A stretch of DNA of 64,000 bases from Streptomyces bikiniensis. GTDB lineage: Bacteria > Actinomycetota > Actinomycetes > Streptomycetales > Streptomycetaceae. Below the pieces are notes generated by a model. That model worked only from the letters and a program-made list of their open reading frames with translations. It had not been told where the DNA came from and did not search any database. Location of the stretch: assembly GCA_000716465.1 (NCBI GenBank), contig JNWL01000015.1, forward strand, positions 1 to 64,000. The letters are read 5' to 3'. This document shows positions 51,484 through 59,741 of the stretch, piece after piece. Each line of letters begins with the position of its first letter. Within the stretch, counting starts at the first letter, position 1. The translations under genes were made by a program, and so were the position numbers.

Positions 51484-52839
51484 ATGGGCGGCCGGTGGAT
51501 CGAACGGTGGGAACCGGAGGACGAGGTCTTCTGGCGTGAGGAGGGGGAGCGGATCGCCCGGCGGAACCTGGTCTTCTCCGTCCTCTCCGAGCACATCGGC
51601 TTCTCGGTCTGGAGCCTGTGGTCGGTCATGGTCCTCTTCATGGGACCGGAGTACGGCGTGGACCCCGCCGGCAAGTTCTTCCTGATCGGCACCGCCACCT
51701 TCGTCGGCGCGCTGATCCGGATCCCGTACACCTTCGTCGTCGCCCGCTTCGGCGGCCGGAACTGGACGGTCTTCAGCGCCCTGCTGCTCCTGCTGCCGAC
51801 CGGCCTCGCCTTCGCGGTCATGGAGCCCGGGACGTCGTACACCACCTTCGTCCTGGTGGCGGCCCTCACCGGCGTCGGCGGCGGCAACTTCGCCTCCTCC
51901 ATGACCAACATCAACGCCTTCTTCCCGCTGCGGAAGAAGGGCTGGGCGCTCGGGCTCAACGCGGGCGGCGGCAACATCGGCGTCCCCGTCGTGCAGCTCG
52001 TCGGCCTCCTCGTCATCGGGACCGCGGGCGCGATGCACCCCCGGATCGTGCTCGGCGTCTACCTGCCCCTGATCGTGGTCGCCGCCACGTGCTCCGCGCT
52101 CTTCATGGACAACCTCGCCCCCGTCAGGAACGACACCGGGGCCGCGAAGGAGGCCGTGCGGTCCCGGCACACCTGGATCATGGCCTTCCTCTACGTCGGC
52201 ACCTTCGGGTCCTTCATCGGCTACAGCTTCGCCTTCGGCCTGGTGCTCCAGACCCAGTTCGGCCGCACCCCGCTCCAGGCCGCCTCGCTCACCTTCATCG
52301 GCCCCCTGCTCGGCTCGCTCGTCCGGCCCGTCGGCGGCTCCCTCGCCGACCGGCACGGCGGCGCCCGCATCACCCTGTGGACCTTCGCCGCGATGGCCGC
52401 GGCGACCTCCGTGGTGATCTACGCCTCCGTGATCGAGTCGCTCGCCGTCTTCCTCGCCGGCTTCGTCTGCCTCTTCGTCCTCAGCGGCCTCGGCAACGGC
52501 TCCACGTTCAAGATGATCCCGGCGATCTTCCTCGCCCAGGGGCACCGGAAGGGGCTCGCGGGCGAGGCCGCCGAGGCGTACGGCCGACGCCTCTCCGGCG
52601 CGTCCATGGGCATCATCGGGGCGGTCGGCGGGCTCGGCGGGCTCGGCATCAACCTGGCCTTCCGCCAGTCCTTCCAGACCTCCGGCACCGGCACCGCCGC
52701 CTTCGTCGCCTTCCTCGTCTTCTACGCGGCCTGCATGGCGGTCACCCGGGCGGTATACCTTCGGCGTCCGGCGGCCGTGCCCGAGACCGCCGAGGCCGTC
52801 ACGGAGCCGGAGCCCCGGCCCGGTTACGCGAAGGTGTGA
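51484..52839 (+). CDS. narK: Nitrate/nitrite transporter, NarK family
   Basis: A 451-aa MFS protein with 12 membrane segments. It has the nitrate signature GVGGGNFASSMTNINAFFPLRKKGWALGLNAGGGNIGVPVVQ in the first half and GLGNGSTFKMIP in the second. It should import nitrate or export nitrite. A strong ribosome site (CGGAGGTG) precedes the ATG. The next gene is nnaR, a regulator of nitrate assimilation, so the pair is a nitrogen unit as in S. coelicolor. Confidence 0.94.
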   Translation: MGGRWIERWEPEDEVFWREEGERIARRNLVFSVLSEHIGFSVWSLWSVMVLFMGPEYGVDPAGKFFLIGTATFVGALIRIPYTFVVARFGGRNWTVFSALLLLLPTGLAFAVMEPGTSYTTFVLVAALTGVGGGNFASSMTNINAFFPLRKKGWALGLNAGGGNIGVPVVQLVGLLVIGTAGAMHPRIVLGVYLPLIVVAATCSALFMDNLAPVRNDTGAAKEAVRSRHTWIMAFLYVGTFGSFIGYSFAFGLVLQTQFGRTPLQAASLTFIGPLLGSLVRPVGGSLADRHGGARITLWTFAAMAAATSVVIYASVIESLAVFLAGFVCLFVLSGLGNGSTFKMIPAIFLAQGHRKGLAGEAAEAYGRRLSGASMGIIGAVGGLGGLGINLAFRQSFQTSGTGTAAFVAFLVFYAACMAVTRAVYLRRPAAVPETAEAVTEPEPRPGYAKV

Positions 52840-52923
52840 TCCACGGTGCCCGGCACGGACCGTAACGACCAGGAAATACGGGCGAACCGCGTCCGTCACG
52901 CGTCCCCGTCAGGCTCTGCGTCC

Positions 52924-54060
52924 ATGGACGAGCAAGAACACGGCCCCCTCGCCGGCTTCACCGTCGGCGTCACCGCGGCACGGCGCGCGGACGAACTCAT
53001 CGCCCTGCTGCGCCGGCGCGGCGCCGCCGTCGTCCACGGGCCCGCCCTGCGGATCGTGCCGCTCGCCGACGACACCGAACTCCTCGCCGCCACCAAGGAC
53101 CTCATCGGCCACGCCCCGGACGTCGTCGTCGCCACCACGGCGATCGGCTTCCGGGGCTGGGTCGAGGCCGCCGACGGCTGGGGGTACGGCGAGGAGCTCC
53201 TCGCCGTCCTGCGGGACGTCGAACTCCTCGCCCGGGGGCCGAAGGTCAAGGGGGCCGTACGGGCCGCCGGACTCACCGAGTCCTGGTCGCCGTCCTCGGA
53301 GTCCATGGCCGAGGTCCTCGACCGGCTCCTCGCGGAGGGGGTGGCCGGCCGCCGGATCGCGCTCCAGCTGCACGGGGAGCCGCTGCCCGGCTTCGTGGAG
53401 GCGCTGACGGAGGGCGGCGCCGAGGTCGTCGGCGTCCCCGTCTACCGCTGGATGCCGCCGGAGGACACCGGCCCGCTCGACCGGCTCCTCGACGCGGTCC
53501 TCGCCGGGGGCGTGGACGCGGTGACCTTCACCAGCGCCCCGGCCGCCGCCTCGCTGCTCTCCCGGGCCGGGGAGAAGGGCGTACGGGCGGAGCTCGTCGC
53601 GGCGCTGCGGCACGACGTGCTCGCGGTGTGCGTGGGGCCCGTGACCGCGCTGCCGCTCCAGGCGGAGGGGATCGACACGTACCAGCCGGAGCGCTTCCGG
53701 CTCGGGCCGCTCGTCCAGGTCCTCTGCACCGAGCTGCCCGCCCGCGCCCGGGTCCTGCCGGTGGCCGGGCACCGCGTGGAGGTGCGCGGCCACGCCGTCC
53801 TCGTCGACGGCGCCCTGCGCCCCGTCCCGCCCGCCGGCATGGCCCTCCTCGGCCTTCTGGCCCGCCGCCCCGGCTGGGTCGTCTCCCGCGCCGACCTGCT
53901 GCGCGCCCTGCCGGGCGCGGGCCGCGACGAACACGCGGTGGAGACGGCCATGGCCCGCCTCCGCACCGCCCTCGGCACCCCGAAGCTGATCCAGACGGTG
54001 GTGAAGCGGGGCTACCGGCTCGCCCTGGACCCGGCGGCGGACGACAAGTACGACGGGTAG
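52924..54060 (+). CDS. nnaR: NnaR-type regulator: uroporphyrinogen-III synthase domain fused to a winged helix
   Basis: A 378-aa fusion. Residues 1-265 form a HemD (uroporphyrinogen-III synthase) fold starting LAGFTVGVTAARRADELIALLRRRGA, with VTFTSAPAAASLL. Residues ~285-370 are an OmpR-type winged helix (GMALLGLLARRPGWVVSRADLLRALPG...HAVETAMARLRTALG...VVKRGYRLA). This architecture is the NnaR protein reported to be needed for nitrate and nitrite assimilation in S. coelicolor. Adjacency to narK supports the call. ATG 52924 is the nearest start to the fold; a GTG at 52846 is possible. Confidence 0.9.
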   Translation: MDEQEHGPLAGFTVGVTAARRADELIALLRRRGAAVVHGPALRIVPLADDTELLAATKDLIGHAPDVVVATTAIGFRGWVEAADGWGYGEELLAVLRDVELLARGPKVKGAVRAAGLTESWSPSSESMAEVLDRLLAEGVAGRRIALQLHGEPLPGFVEALTEGGAEVVGVPVYRWMPPEDTGPLDRLLDAVLAGGVDAVTFTSAPAAASLLSRAGEKGVRAELVAALRHDVLAVCVGPVTALPLQAEGIDTYQPERFRLGPLVQVLCTELPARARVLPVAGHRVEVRGHAVLVDGALRPVPPAGMALLGLLARRPGWVVSRADLLRALPGAGRDEHAVETAMARLRTALGTPKLIQTVVKRGYRLALDPAADDKYDG

Positions 54061-54090
54061 GGGACGGGGCTCCGGAGCCGGGTGGCCCGC

Positions 54091-54096
54091 TACCGT
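54091..54096 (+). promoter_or_regulatory. -10 box for a probable leaderless GNAT mRNA
   Basis: TACCGT ends 6 nt before the ATG at 54103, the same hexamer and spacing as before the HAD gene. Confidence 0.5.
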
Positions 54097-54102
54097 ACGC
54101 GC

Positions 54103-54621
54103 ATGACCGCCGAAGGCCCCCGCATCCGCCCCGCAGTCCCCGCCGACGCCCCCGCCCTCGCCAGGGCGGTGGTGCGGAACCGGGAGTACATGAAGCCGTG
54201 GGAGCCGTACCGGGCCGAGCGGTACTACACCGTCGAGGGACAGGCCGAACGGCTCGCGGACGGCGGGGTGCGGTGGTTCGCCGTCGACGGGGACGAGATC
54301 ACGGGCGTCGCCACGCTCTCCGGGATCGTCCTCGGGCCCCTCCGCAGCGCCTCCCTCGGGTATTGGATCGACCCGCACCACGCCGGGCACGGCCTGGCCA
54401 CCGCGCTCGTCGCGGAGGCCTGCCGGGCCGCCCGAGACGACCTCGGGCTGCACCGCGTCGAGGCCGGGACCCTCCTCGACAACCACGCCTCCCAGCGGGT
54501 CCTCGCCAAGAGCGGCTTCACCCGGATCGGGACCGCTCCCCGGCTGCTCCACATCGACGGCGCGTGGCGCGACCACCACCTCTTCCAGCGGCTCCTGCAC
54601 GACGACCCCCCGCCCGCCTGA
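54103..54621 (+). CDS. GNAT-family N-acetyltransferase (RimJ/RimL-like)
   Basis: A 172-aa protein. Motif A is YWIDPHHAGHGLATALVAEACRAA, and motif B region is HRVEAGTLLDNHASQRVLAKSGFTRIG, typical of ribosomal-protein-alanine acetyltransferase relatives. The substrate is unknown. A GTG at 54082 with GGAG upstream would add seven residues, but the -10-like TACCGT before ATG 54103 favours the shorter form. Confidence 0.87.
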   Translation: MTAEGPRIRPAVPADAPALARAVVRNREYMKPWEPYRAERYYTVEGQAERLADGGVRWFAVDGDEITGVATLSGIVLGPLRSASLGYWIDPHHAGHGLATALVAEACRAARDDLGLHRVEAGTLLDNHASQRVLAKSGFTRIGTAPRLLHIDGAWRDHHLFQRLLHDDPPPA

Positions 54622-54684
54622 CACGGCGGCTTCCGGTGGCGTACGCTCGACGGCTGCCCAGTGCACGTGAGAAGGGGGCCTTAG

Positions 54685-57012
54685 GTGGCCGCGCAGGAAG
54701 CCGTGGACACGGTCAGGGACCGTGAGATCGGTGTCGAGCAGGAGCATCTTGACCAGGTCTACCGCCGGCTGGAGGAGAAGATCCACGAGGCGGAGTTCCT
54801 GATGGACGACGCCGCCAAGCGCGGACAGGTCGGCACGCCCGGCGCGCTCGCCGAGCGCGACGCCCAGGTCTTCCGGGCCGGCATCCACCTCAACCGGCTC
54901 AACAACGAGTTCGAGGACTTCCTCTTCGGACGGATCGACCTGCTGTACGGGAAGGACGGGAAGAAGGGGCCCGACGGCGCCTACACCTCCGTCGAGCCCG
55001 CCGAGGACGCCGTACGCCCCGACAACACCGCCGACATCGGCGAGACCCTCCACATCGGCCGCATCGGGGTCCTCGACTCCGACTACGCGCCGCTCGTCAT
55101 CGACTGGCGCGCGCCCGCCGCCGCGCCCTTCTACCGGTCCACCCCCGTGGACCCCGGCCGGGTCGTGCGCCGCCGGGTCATCCGGTCCAAGGGCCGGCGG
55201 GTCCTCGGCGTCGAGGACGACCTGATGCGCCCCGAGCTGCGGGCCACGCTCGGCGGGCGCGAGCTGCCCGTCATCGGCGACGGCGCCCTGATGGCCGCCC
55301 TCGGCCAGGCCCGCGGCCACACCATGCGGGACATCGTCTCCTCCATCCAGGCCGAGCAGGACCTCGTCATCCGGGCGCCCGCCGCCTCCGTGACGTACGT
55401 GGAGGGCGGCCCCGGCACCGGCAAGACCGCCGTGGCCCTGCACCGGGCCGCGTACCTGCTCTACCAGGACCGGCGGCGGTACGCGGGCGGCATCCTGATC
55501 GTCTCCCCGACCCCGCTCCTCGTCTCGTACACCGAGGGCGTCCTGCCCTCCCTCGGCGAGGAGGGCCAGGTCGCCATCCGCGCGGTCGGCTCGCTGGTCG
55601 ACGGCGCCGAGGCCACCGCGTACGACGATCCGGCCGTGGCCCGGATCAAGGGCTCCTCCCGGATGCTCGCTGTGCTCCGCAAGGCCGCCCGGGGCGCCCT
55701 GGAGACCCCCGCGCCGAAGGACCGGCAGCCCGGTGCGGGGGAGGACGCCGGCACCCCGACCCGGCTGCGGGTCGTCGCCTTCGGGCGCCGCCTGGAGCTG
55801 GAGGCCGACGAGCTGCGGCGCATCCGCCACAACGTCCTCGGCGGTACCGCCCCCGTCAACCTGCTCCGCCCCCGCGCCCGCCGGCTGCTGCTCGACGCGC
55901 TGTACGCCAGGTCCGGCGCGGCCGGCCGGCACAGCGACCCCGAGCTGGCCGCCGAGCTGCGCTCCTCCTTCGACGAGGACGTCTCCACCGAGGACTCCTT
56001 CCTCTCCTTCCTGGACGCCTGGTGGCCCGAGCTGACCCCCCGGCAGGTCCTCGGTGCGATGGCCGACGAGCGGCGGCTCGGCCGCTGGGCCCGCCGGATC
56101 CTCAACCCGGGCGAGGTCCGCAGGCTCGCCCGCTCGCTGCGCCGCCCCGAGCTCTCCGTCCACGACGTGGCGCTCCTGGACGAGCTGAACACCCTGCTCG
56201 GCGCCCCGGCCCGGCCCCGGAGGAAGCGGGAGTACGACCCGCTGGACCAGCTCACGGGTCTGGAGGAGCTGATGCCGGTGCGGGAGGAGAGCCAGCGGGA
56301 GCGGGCCGAGCGGCTGGCGGCGGAGCGCACCGAGTACGCGCACGTGATCGTGGACGAGGCCCAGGACCTCACGCCCATGCAGTGGCGGATGGTCGGGCGG
56401 CGCGGCCGGCACGCCACCTGGACGGTGGTCGGGGACCCGGCCCAGTCCTCCTGGTCCGACCCGGACGAGGCCGCCGAGGCCCGGGACGAGGCGCTCGGCT
56501 CCCGGCCGCGCCGCCGCTTCGAGCTGACCGTGAACTACCGCAACCCGGCCGAGATCGCCGAGCTGGCCGCCAAGGTCCTCGCCCTCGCCATGCCGGGCAA
56601 GGAGTCACCGCGCGCGGTCCGCTCGACCGGCGTCGAGCCCCGGTTCGTCGCGGTCCCGGAGGGCGCCGGGGACGCGGATCTGGCCGAAACCGTACGTTTC
56701 GAGGCGCGACGGCTGCTCGAACAGGTGGAGGGCACGGTCGGCGTCGTCGTCGCCATGCGGCGGCGCGAGGAGGCCGCCCGCTGGCTCGCGGAGCTGGGCG
56801 ACCGGGTGGTGGCGCTCGGCTCCCTGGAGGCGAAGGGCCTGGAGTACGACGCCACGGTGGTCGTCTCGCCCGCCGAGATCGCGGACGAGTCCCCGGCCGG
56901 CCTGCGGGTGCTCTACGTGGCCCTGACCCGGGCGACGCAGCAGCTCACGGTGGTCGCGGGGGCCGGCGACCTGCCGGACGCGGAGGGCGTGCCGGACCTG
57001 CTGCGGGACTGA
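54685..57012 (+). CDS. helD: UvrD/HelD-like superfamily 1 helicase
   Basis: A 775-aa helicase. A coiled-coil N-terminus (EQEHLDQVYRRLEEKIHEAEFLMDDA) precedes the HelD-type DWRAPAAAPFYR segment, Walker A GGPGTGKTA, motif II VIVDEAQDLTPMQW, motif IV-like VNYRNPAEIAELA, and the late VLYVALTRATQQL. The coiled coil and DWRAP motif mark it as HelD, an ATPase that clears stalled RNA polymerase, not a repair UvrD. GTG 54685 follows AAGGGGG. I see no rifamycin-associated element upstream, so it is probably the housekeeping paralogue and not the rifampicin-induced HelR. Confidence 0.9.
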   Translation: MAAQEAVDTVRDREIGVEQEHLDQVYRRLEEKIHEAEFLMDDAAKRGQVGTPGALAERDAQVFRAGIHLNRLNNEFEDFLFGRIDLLYGKDGKKGPDGAYTSVEPAEDAVRPDNTADIGETLHIGRIGVLDSDYAPLVIDWRAPAAAPFYRSTPVDPGRVVRRRVIRSKGRRVLGVEDDLMRPELRATLGGRELPVIGDGALMAALGQARGHTMRDIVSSIQAEQDLVIRAPAASVTYVEGGPGTGKTAVALHRAAYLLYQDRRRYAGGILIVSPTPLLVSYTEGVLPSLGEEGQVAIRAVGSLVDGAEATAYDDPAVARIKGSSRMLAVLRKAARGALETPAPKDRQPGAGEDAGTPTRLRVVAFGRRLELEADELRRIRHNVLGGTAPVNLLRPRARRLLLDALYARSGAAGRHSDPELAAELRSSFDEDVSTEDSFLSFLDAWWPELTPRQVLGAMADERRLGRWARRILNPGEVRRLARSLRRPELSVHDVALLDELNTLLGAPARPRRKREYDPLDQLTGLEELMPVREESQRERAERLAAERTEYAHVIVDEAQDLTPMQWRMVGRRGRHATWTVVGDPAQSSWSDPDEAAEARDEALGSRPRRRFELTVNYRNPAEIAELAAKVLALAMPGKESPRAVRSTGVEPRFVAVPEGAGDADLAETVRFEARRLLEQVEGTVGVVVAMRRREEAARWLAELGDRVVALGSLEAKGLEYDATVVVSPAEIADESPAGLRVLYVALTRATQQLTVVAGAGDLPDAEGVPDLLRD

Positions 57013-57138
57013 GACCCCCGGCCGGCCGTCCCCGGGGCGGCCGGCTCCCCCCGTGGCAGGCCGGCCGCCCCATGGCCGGTTTCAGGTCAACCTGTGGCGC
57101 TGGAATCACTATCGGGAGTGGTTTGTTAGCCTGGGTGT

Positions 57139-57290
57139 GGCACCGGCCCGATCCAAGCCCCCGGGCCCAACCTTCGTCCCTCAGAGGGACCACTTGCCGC
57201 GAGGCGAGCATGGCGGGTCGGTGCCACCTAGTACGTAGCTACGAAGTTGAGGTCCCCGTCACCCCTGGTGGCGGGGACCTCTTCTGTTTC
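57139..57290 (+). ncRNA. Probable structured small RNA between helD and the malic enzyme gene
   Basis: A TAGCCT hexamer (57127-57132) could start a transcript near 57139. The region folds strongly: GTGGCACCG near its 5' end pairs with CGGTGCCAC about 80 nt later, enclosing a perfect hairpin GTCCCT-CAG-AGGGAC and a GCC-GCGA-GGC hairpin. A terminator with a T-rich tail follows (57249-57281). No good reading frame covers it. It may be an independent small RNA, or the processed 3' end of the helD mRNA; I do not recognise the family. Confidence 0.55.
57249..57281 (+). terminator. Intrinsic terminator of the putative small RNA
   Basis: GAGGTCCCCG (57249-57258) pairs with CGGGGACCTC (57272-57281) and is followed by TTCTGTTT, a rare T-rich tail in this genome. 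CCCTGG-type bases form the loop. Confidence 0.85.
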
Positions 57291-57304
57291 CCGGATCCCT
57301 CTCG

Positions 57305-57445
57305 TATGGTGGAAACTACTTTCCGAAAACAAAATGACCGCATTACCTGCTACTCGCCGGTAGGTGCGACCATCGGAGGGCGCCGCCGGGCAACCAGCCG
57401 GGGCGGCGTAGCAACGAAGCTCAGGGAAAGCAGAGGAACTCGGCC
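57305..57445 (+). promoter_or_regulatory. Promoter and structured leader of the malic enzyme gene
   Basis: TATGGT (57305-57310) is a candidate -10 box. It is followed by the inverted repeat GGAAA-N4-TTTCC (57311-57324), a possible repressor site at the transcript start. Further down, CGCCGCC and GGCGGCG form a hairpin around GCAACCAGCC (about 57382-57409). The AT-rich stretch around 57310-57350 stands out from the surroundings. Confidence 0.45.
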
Positions 57446-58876
57446 ATGGCAACGGCGCCCAGCGTCTCGTACTCGATGACGGTCCGGCTGGAGGTTCCCG
57501 CGAGCGGGACCGCGGTCTCCCAGCTCACCACGGCGGTGGAGTCGTCCGGCGGTTCCGTCACCGGCCTCGACGTGACCGCCTCCGGCCACGAGAAGCTCCG
57601 CATCGACGTCACCATCGCCGCGACCTCCACGGCCCACGCCGACCTGATCGTGGAGCAGCTGCGCGGCATCGAGGGCGTCGTCCTCGGCAAGGTCTCCGAC
57701 CGCACCTTCCTGATGCACCTCGGCGGCAAGATCGAGATGGCGTCCAAGCACCCCATCCGCAACCGCGACGACCTCTCCATGATCTACACCCCCGGCGTCG
57801 CCCGGGTCTGCATGGCGATCGCCGAGAACCCCGAGGACGCCCGCCGCCTCACCATCAAGCGCAACTCCGTCGCGGTCGTCACCGACGGCTCCGCCGTCCT
57901 CGGCCTCGGCAACATCGGCCCCAAGGCCGCCCTGCCCGTCATGGAGGGCAAGGCCGCCCTCTTCAAGCGCTTCGCCGGCATCGACGCCTGGCCGATCTGC
58001 CTGGACACCCAGGACAGCGACGAGATCGTCGCGATCGTCAAGGCCATCGCCCCCGGCTTCGCGGGCATCAACCTGGAGGACATCTCCGCGCCCCGCTGCT
58101 TCGAGATCGAGGCCCGGCTGCGCGAGGCCCTGGACATCCCGGTCTTCCACGACGACCAGCACGGCACCGCCATCGTCGTCCTCGCCGCCCTCACCAACGC
58201 CCTGCGCGTGGTCGGCAAGGGCATCGGTGACGTACGGGTCGTCATGTCCGGCGCCGGCGCGGCCGGTACGGCCATCCTGAAGCTCCTGATCGCGGCGGGC
58301 GTCAAGCACGCCGTCGTCGCCGACATCAAGGGCGTCGTCCACGCCGACCGCGAGGACCTGGTCGAGGCCCCGGCCGACTCGCCGCTGCGCTGGATCGCGG
58401 ACAACACCAACCCGGAGGGCGTCACCGGCACCCTCAGGGAGGCCGTCGCGGGCGCGGACGTCTTCATCGGCGTCTCGGCCCCGAACCTGCTCGACGGCGA
58501 GGACGTCGCCGCCATGGCGGAGGGCGCCATCGTGTTCGCGCTCGCGAACCCCGACCCGGAGGTGGACCCGGCCGTCGCCCGCCAGACGGCCGCCGTCGTC
58601 GCCACCGGCCGCTCGGACTTCCCCAACCAGATCAACAACGTCCTGGTCTTCCCGGGCGTCTTCCGCGGCCTGCTCGACGCCCAGTCCCGCACGGTCAACA
58701 CGGACATGATGCTGGCGGCCGCCGCGGCCCTCGCCGACGTGGTCACCGAGGACGAGCTGAACCCGAACTACATCATCCCGTCGGTCTTCAACGACAAGGT
58801 CGCGGGCGCGGTCGCCGGGGCGGTCCGCACCGCGGCGAAGGCGGCGGGCGGCGGCGCGTCCCCGGCCGCGCTCTGA
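57446..58876 (+). CDS. NAD(P)-dependent malic enzyme with N-terminal ACT domain
   Basis: A 476-aa enzyme that converts malate to pyruvate and CO2. Residues ~8-85 form an ACT-like domain ([31 protein letters not shown]). The malic N-domain has the catalytic tyrosine in [11 protein letters not shown] and [15 protein letters not shown]. The NAD-binding domain has [26 protein letters not shown] marks the metal and substrate site. The ACT domain suggests allosteric control by a small ligand. AGAGGA lies 8 nt before the ATG. Several imperfect copies of its 3' end follow the stop. Confidence 0.95.
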   Translation: MATAPSVSYSMTVRLEVPASGTAVSQLTTAVESSGGSVTGLDVTASGHEKLRIDVTIAATSTAHADLIVEQLRGIEGVVLGKVSDRTFLMHLGGKIEMASKHPIRNRDDLSMIYTPGVARVCMAIAENPEDARRLTIKRNSVAVVTDGSAVLGLGNIGPKAALPVMEGKAALFKRFAGIDAWPICLDTQDSDEIVAIVKAIAPGFAGINLEDISAPRCFEIEARLREALDIPVFHDDQHGTAIVVLAALTNALRVVGKGIGDVRVVMSGAGAAGTAILKLLIAAGVKHAVVADIKGVVHADREDLVEAPADSPLRWIADNTNPEGVTGTLREAVAGADVFIGVSAPNLLDGEDVAAMAEGAIVFALANPDPEVDPAVARQTAAVVATGRSDFPNQINNVLVFPGVFRGLLDAQSRTVNTDMMLAAAAALADVVTEDELNPNYIIPSVFNDKVAGAVAGAVRTAAKAAGGGASPAAL

Positions 58877-58951
58877 CGCTGCCCCCCGGCCCCGTTCCGA
58901 CGCTGCCCCCGACCCCGCTTCGACACGTACCCCGGCCCCGCTCTGACGGCG
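58866..58951 (+). repeat. About 23-bp tandem repeat across the malic enzyme stop codon
   Basis: CCGGCCGCGCTCTGACGCTGCC (with the TGA stop) is followed by diverged copies: TTCCGACGCTGCCCCCGACCCCG (58895), CTTCGACACGTACCCCGGCCCCG (58918) and CTCTGACGGCG (58941). The last restores CTCTGACG almost exactly. Confidence 0.8.
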
Positions 58952-59259
58952 CGTCGCGATTCGCGGTGGCGTAAACCCGCCTTTAGGGTTGCTTTTCGAC
59001 TCCGCGTGGTTCGCGGGGAGTCGACAGAGCGTCACCGCCGCGGGGTTCCGGGGCTTTTCCCCCGACCCGCGGGGGTGCCGGATTGGCGTTCCCGCCGCTG
59101 GTGGGGGCAGGATGCGTGTTTGGGCGCGAGGGTCTGTCCATGTGACCCGGGTCCGGGGACTGTCCGAAGGCCCTGGCAGCATCGGCTTCGCTGTACCCAA
59201 TCGCGCGGCTTCCGCCGCGTGGCACGCCTCACAGGCAAGAAGAACACGGGAGTAACAAC
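58952..59259 (+). promoter_or_regulatory. Promoter and long leader of hup
   Basis: TTCGCG, then 18 nt, then TAGGGT (58984-58989) is a plausible promoter. It would give a 5' leader of about 265 nt before the HU start, much longer than usual for such a gene. The leader contains G/C-rich stretches but no frame or motif I can name. Confidence 0.4.
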
Positions 59260-59541
59260 ATGAACCGCAGTGAGCTGGTGGCCGCCCTGGCCGACCGTGC
59301 CGAGGTGACCCGCAAGGACGCCGACGCCGTGCTGGCCGCTCTCGCCGAGACCGTCGGCGAGGTCGTCGCCAAGGGCGATGAGAAGGTCACCATCCCCGGC
59401 TTCCTGACCTTCGAGCGCACCCACCGTGCCGCTCGCACCGCTCGTAACCCGCAGACCGGCGACCCGATCAACATCCCGGCCGGCTACAGCGTGAAGGTCT
59501 CCGCGGGCTCGAAGCTCAAGGAAGCCGCCAAGGGCAAGTAA
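59260..59541 (+). CDS. hup: Nucleoid-associated protein HU
   Basis: A 93-aa HU protein. It starts MNRSELVAALADRAEVTRKDADAVLAAL (dimer helices) and contains the DNA-binding arm signature GFLTFERTHRAARTARNPQTGDPINIPAGYSVKVSAGSKLKEA. It bends and compacts DNA. This is the short form (HupA-type), without the lysine-rich C-terminal tail of the sporulation-linked HupS. GGGAG precedes the ATG by 6 nt. A strong terminator follows. Confidence 0.97.
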   Translation: MNRSELVAALADRAEVTRKDADAVLAALAETVGEVVAKGDEKVTIPGFLTFERTHRAARTARNPQTGDPINIPAGYSVKVSAGSKLKEAAKGK

Positions 59542-59558
59542 GCGGCCTGTAGGCGAGC

Positions 59559-59596
59559 AAAGGGCGGCCACCCCGGTCCAGGGGTGGCCGCCCTTT
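59559..59596 (+). terminator. hup terminator
   Basis: A perfect 16-bp stem (AAAGGGCGGCCACCCC and complement) with loop GGTCCA, ending in TTTCGTT. Confidence 0.9.
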
Positions 59597-59609
59597 CGTT
59601 CGCCCGTCA

Positions 59610-59679
59610 GATGCCCTCCGACGCCCTCGGACGCCCGCCGACGCCCTCGGACGCCCTCGGATGCCCTCGGATGCCCTCC
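59610..59679. repeat. 10-bp tandem repeat, seven copies, between hup and murA
   Basis: Seven adjacent 10-mers of the form GAYGCCCTCS (for example GATGCCCTCC and GACGCCCTCG; one unit is GACGCCCGCC) lie between two terminators of converging genes. One unit equals about one helical turn, so the same face of the helix is repeated. Confidence 0.93.
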
Positions 59680-59687
59680 GGAACGCG

Positions 59688-59723
59688 CTGTACGGCCCCA
59701 CGCGTGTGCGTGGGGCCGTACAG
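59688..59723. terminator. murA terminator
   Basis: A perfect 16-bp stem (CTGTACGGCCCCACGC and complement) with a 4-nt loop, just past the murA stop on the minus strand. Confidence 0.88.
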
Positions 59724-59741
59724 AGGTCCGTGGGGCCGTCG

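Noticed and set aside
54622..54684. A rifamycin-associated element upstream of the helicase gene, which would make it HelR
   Set aside because: No paired inverted repeat of that type is visible before the start, so a housekeeping HelD is more likely.
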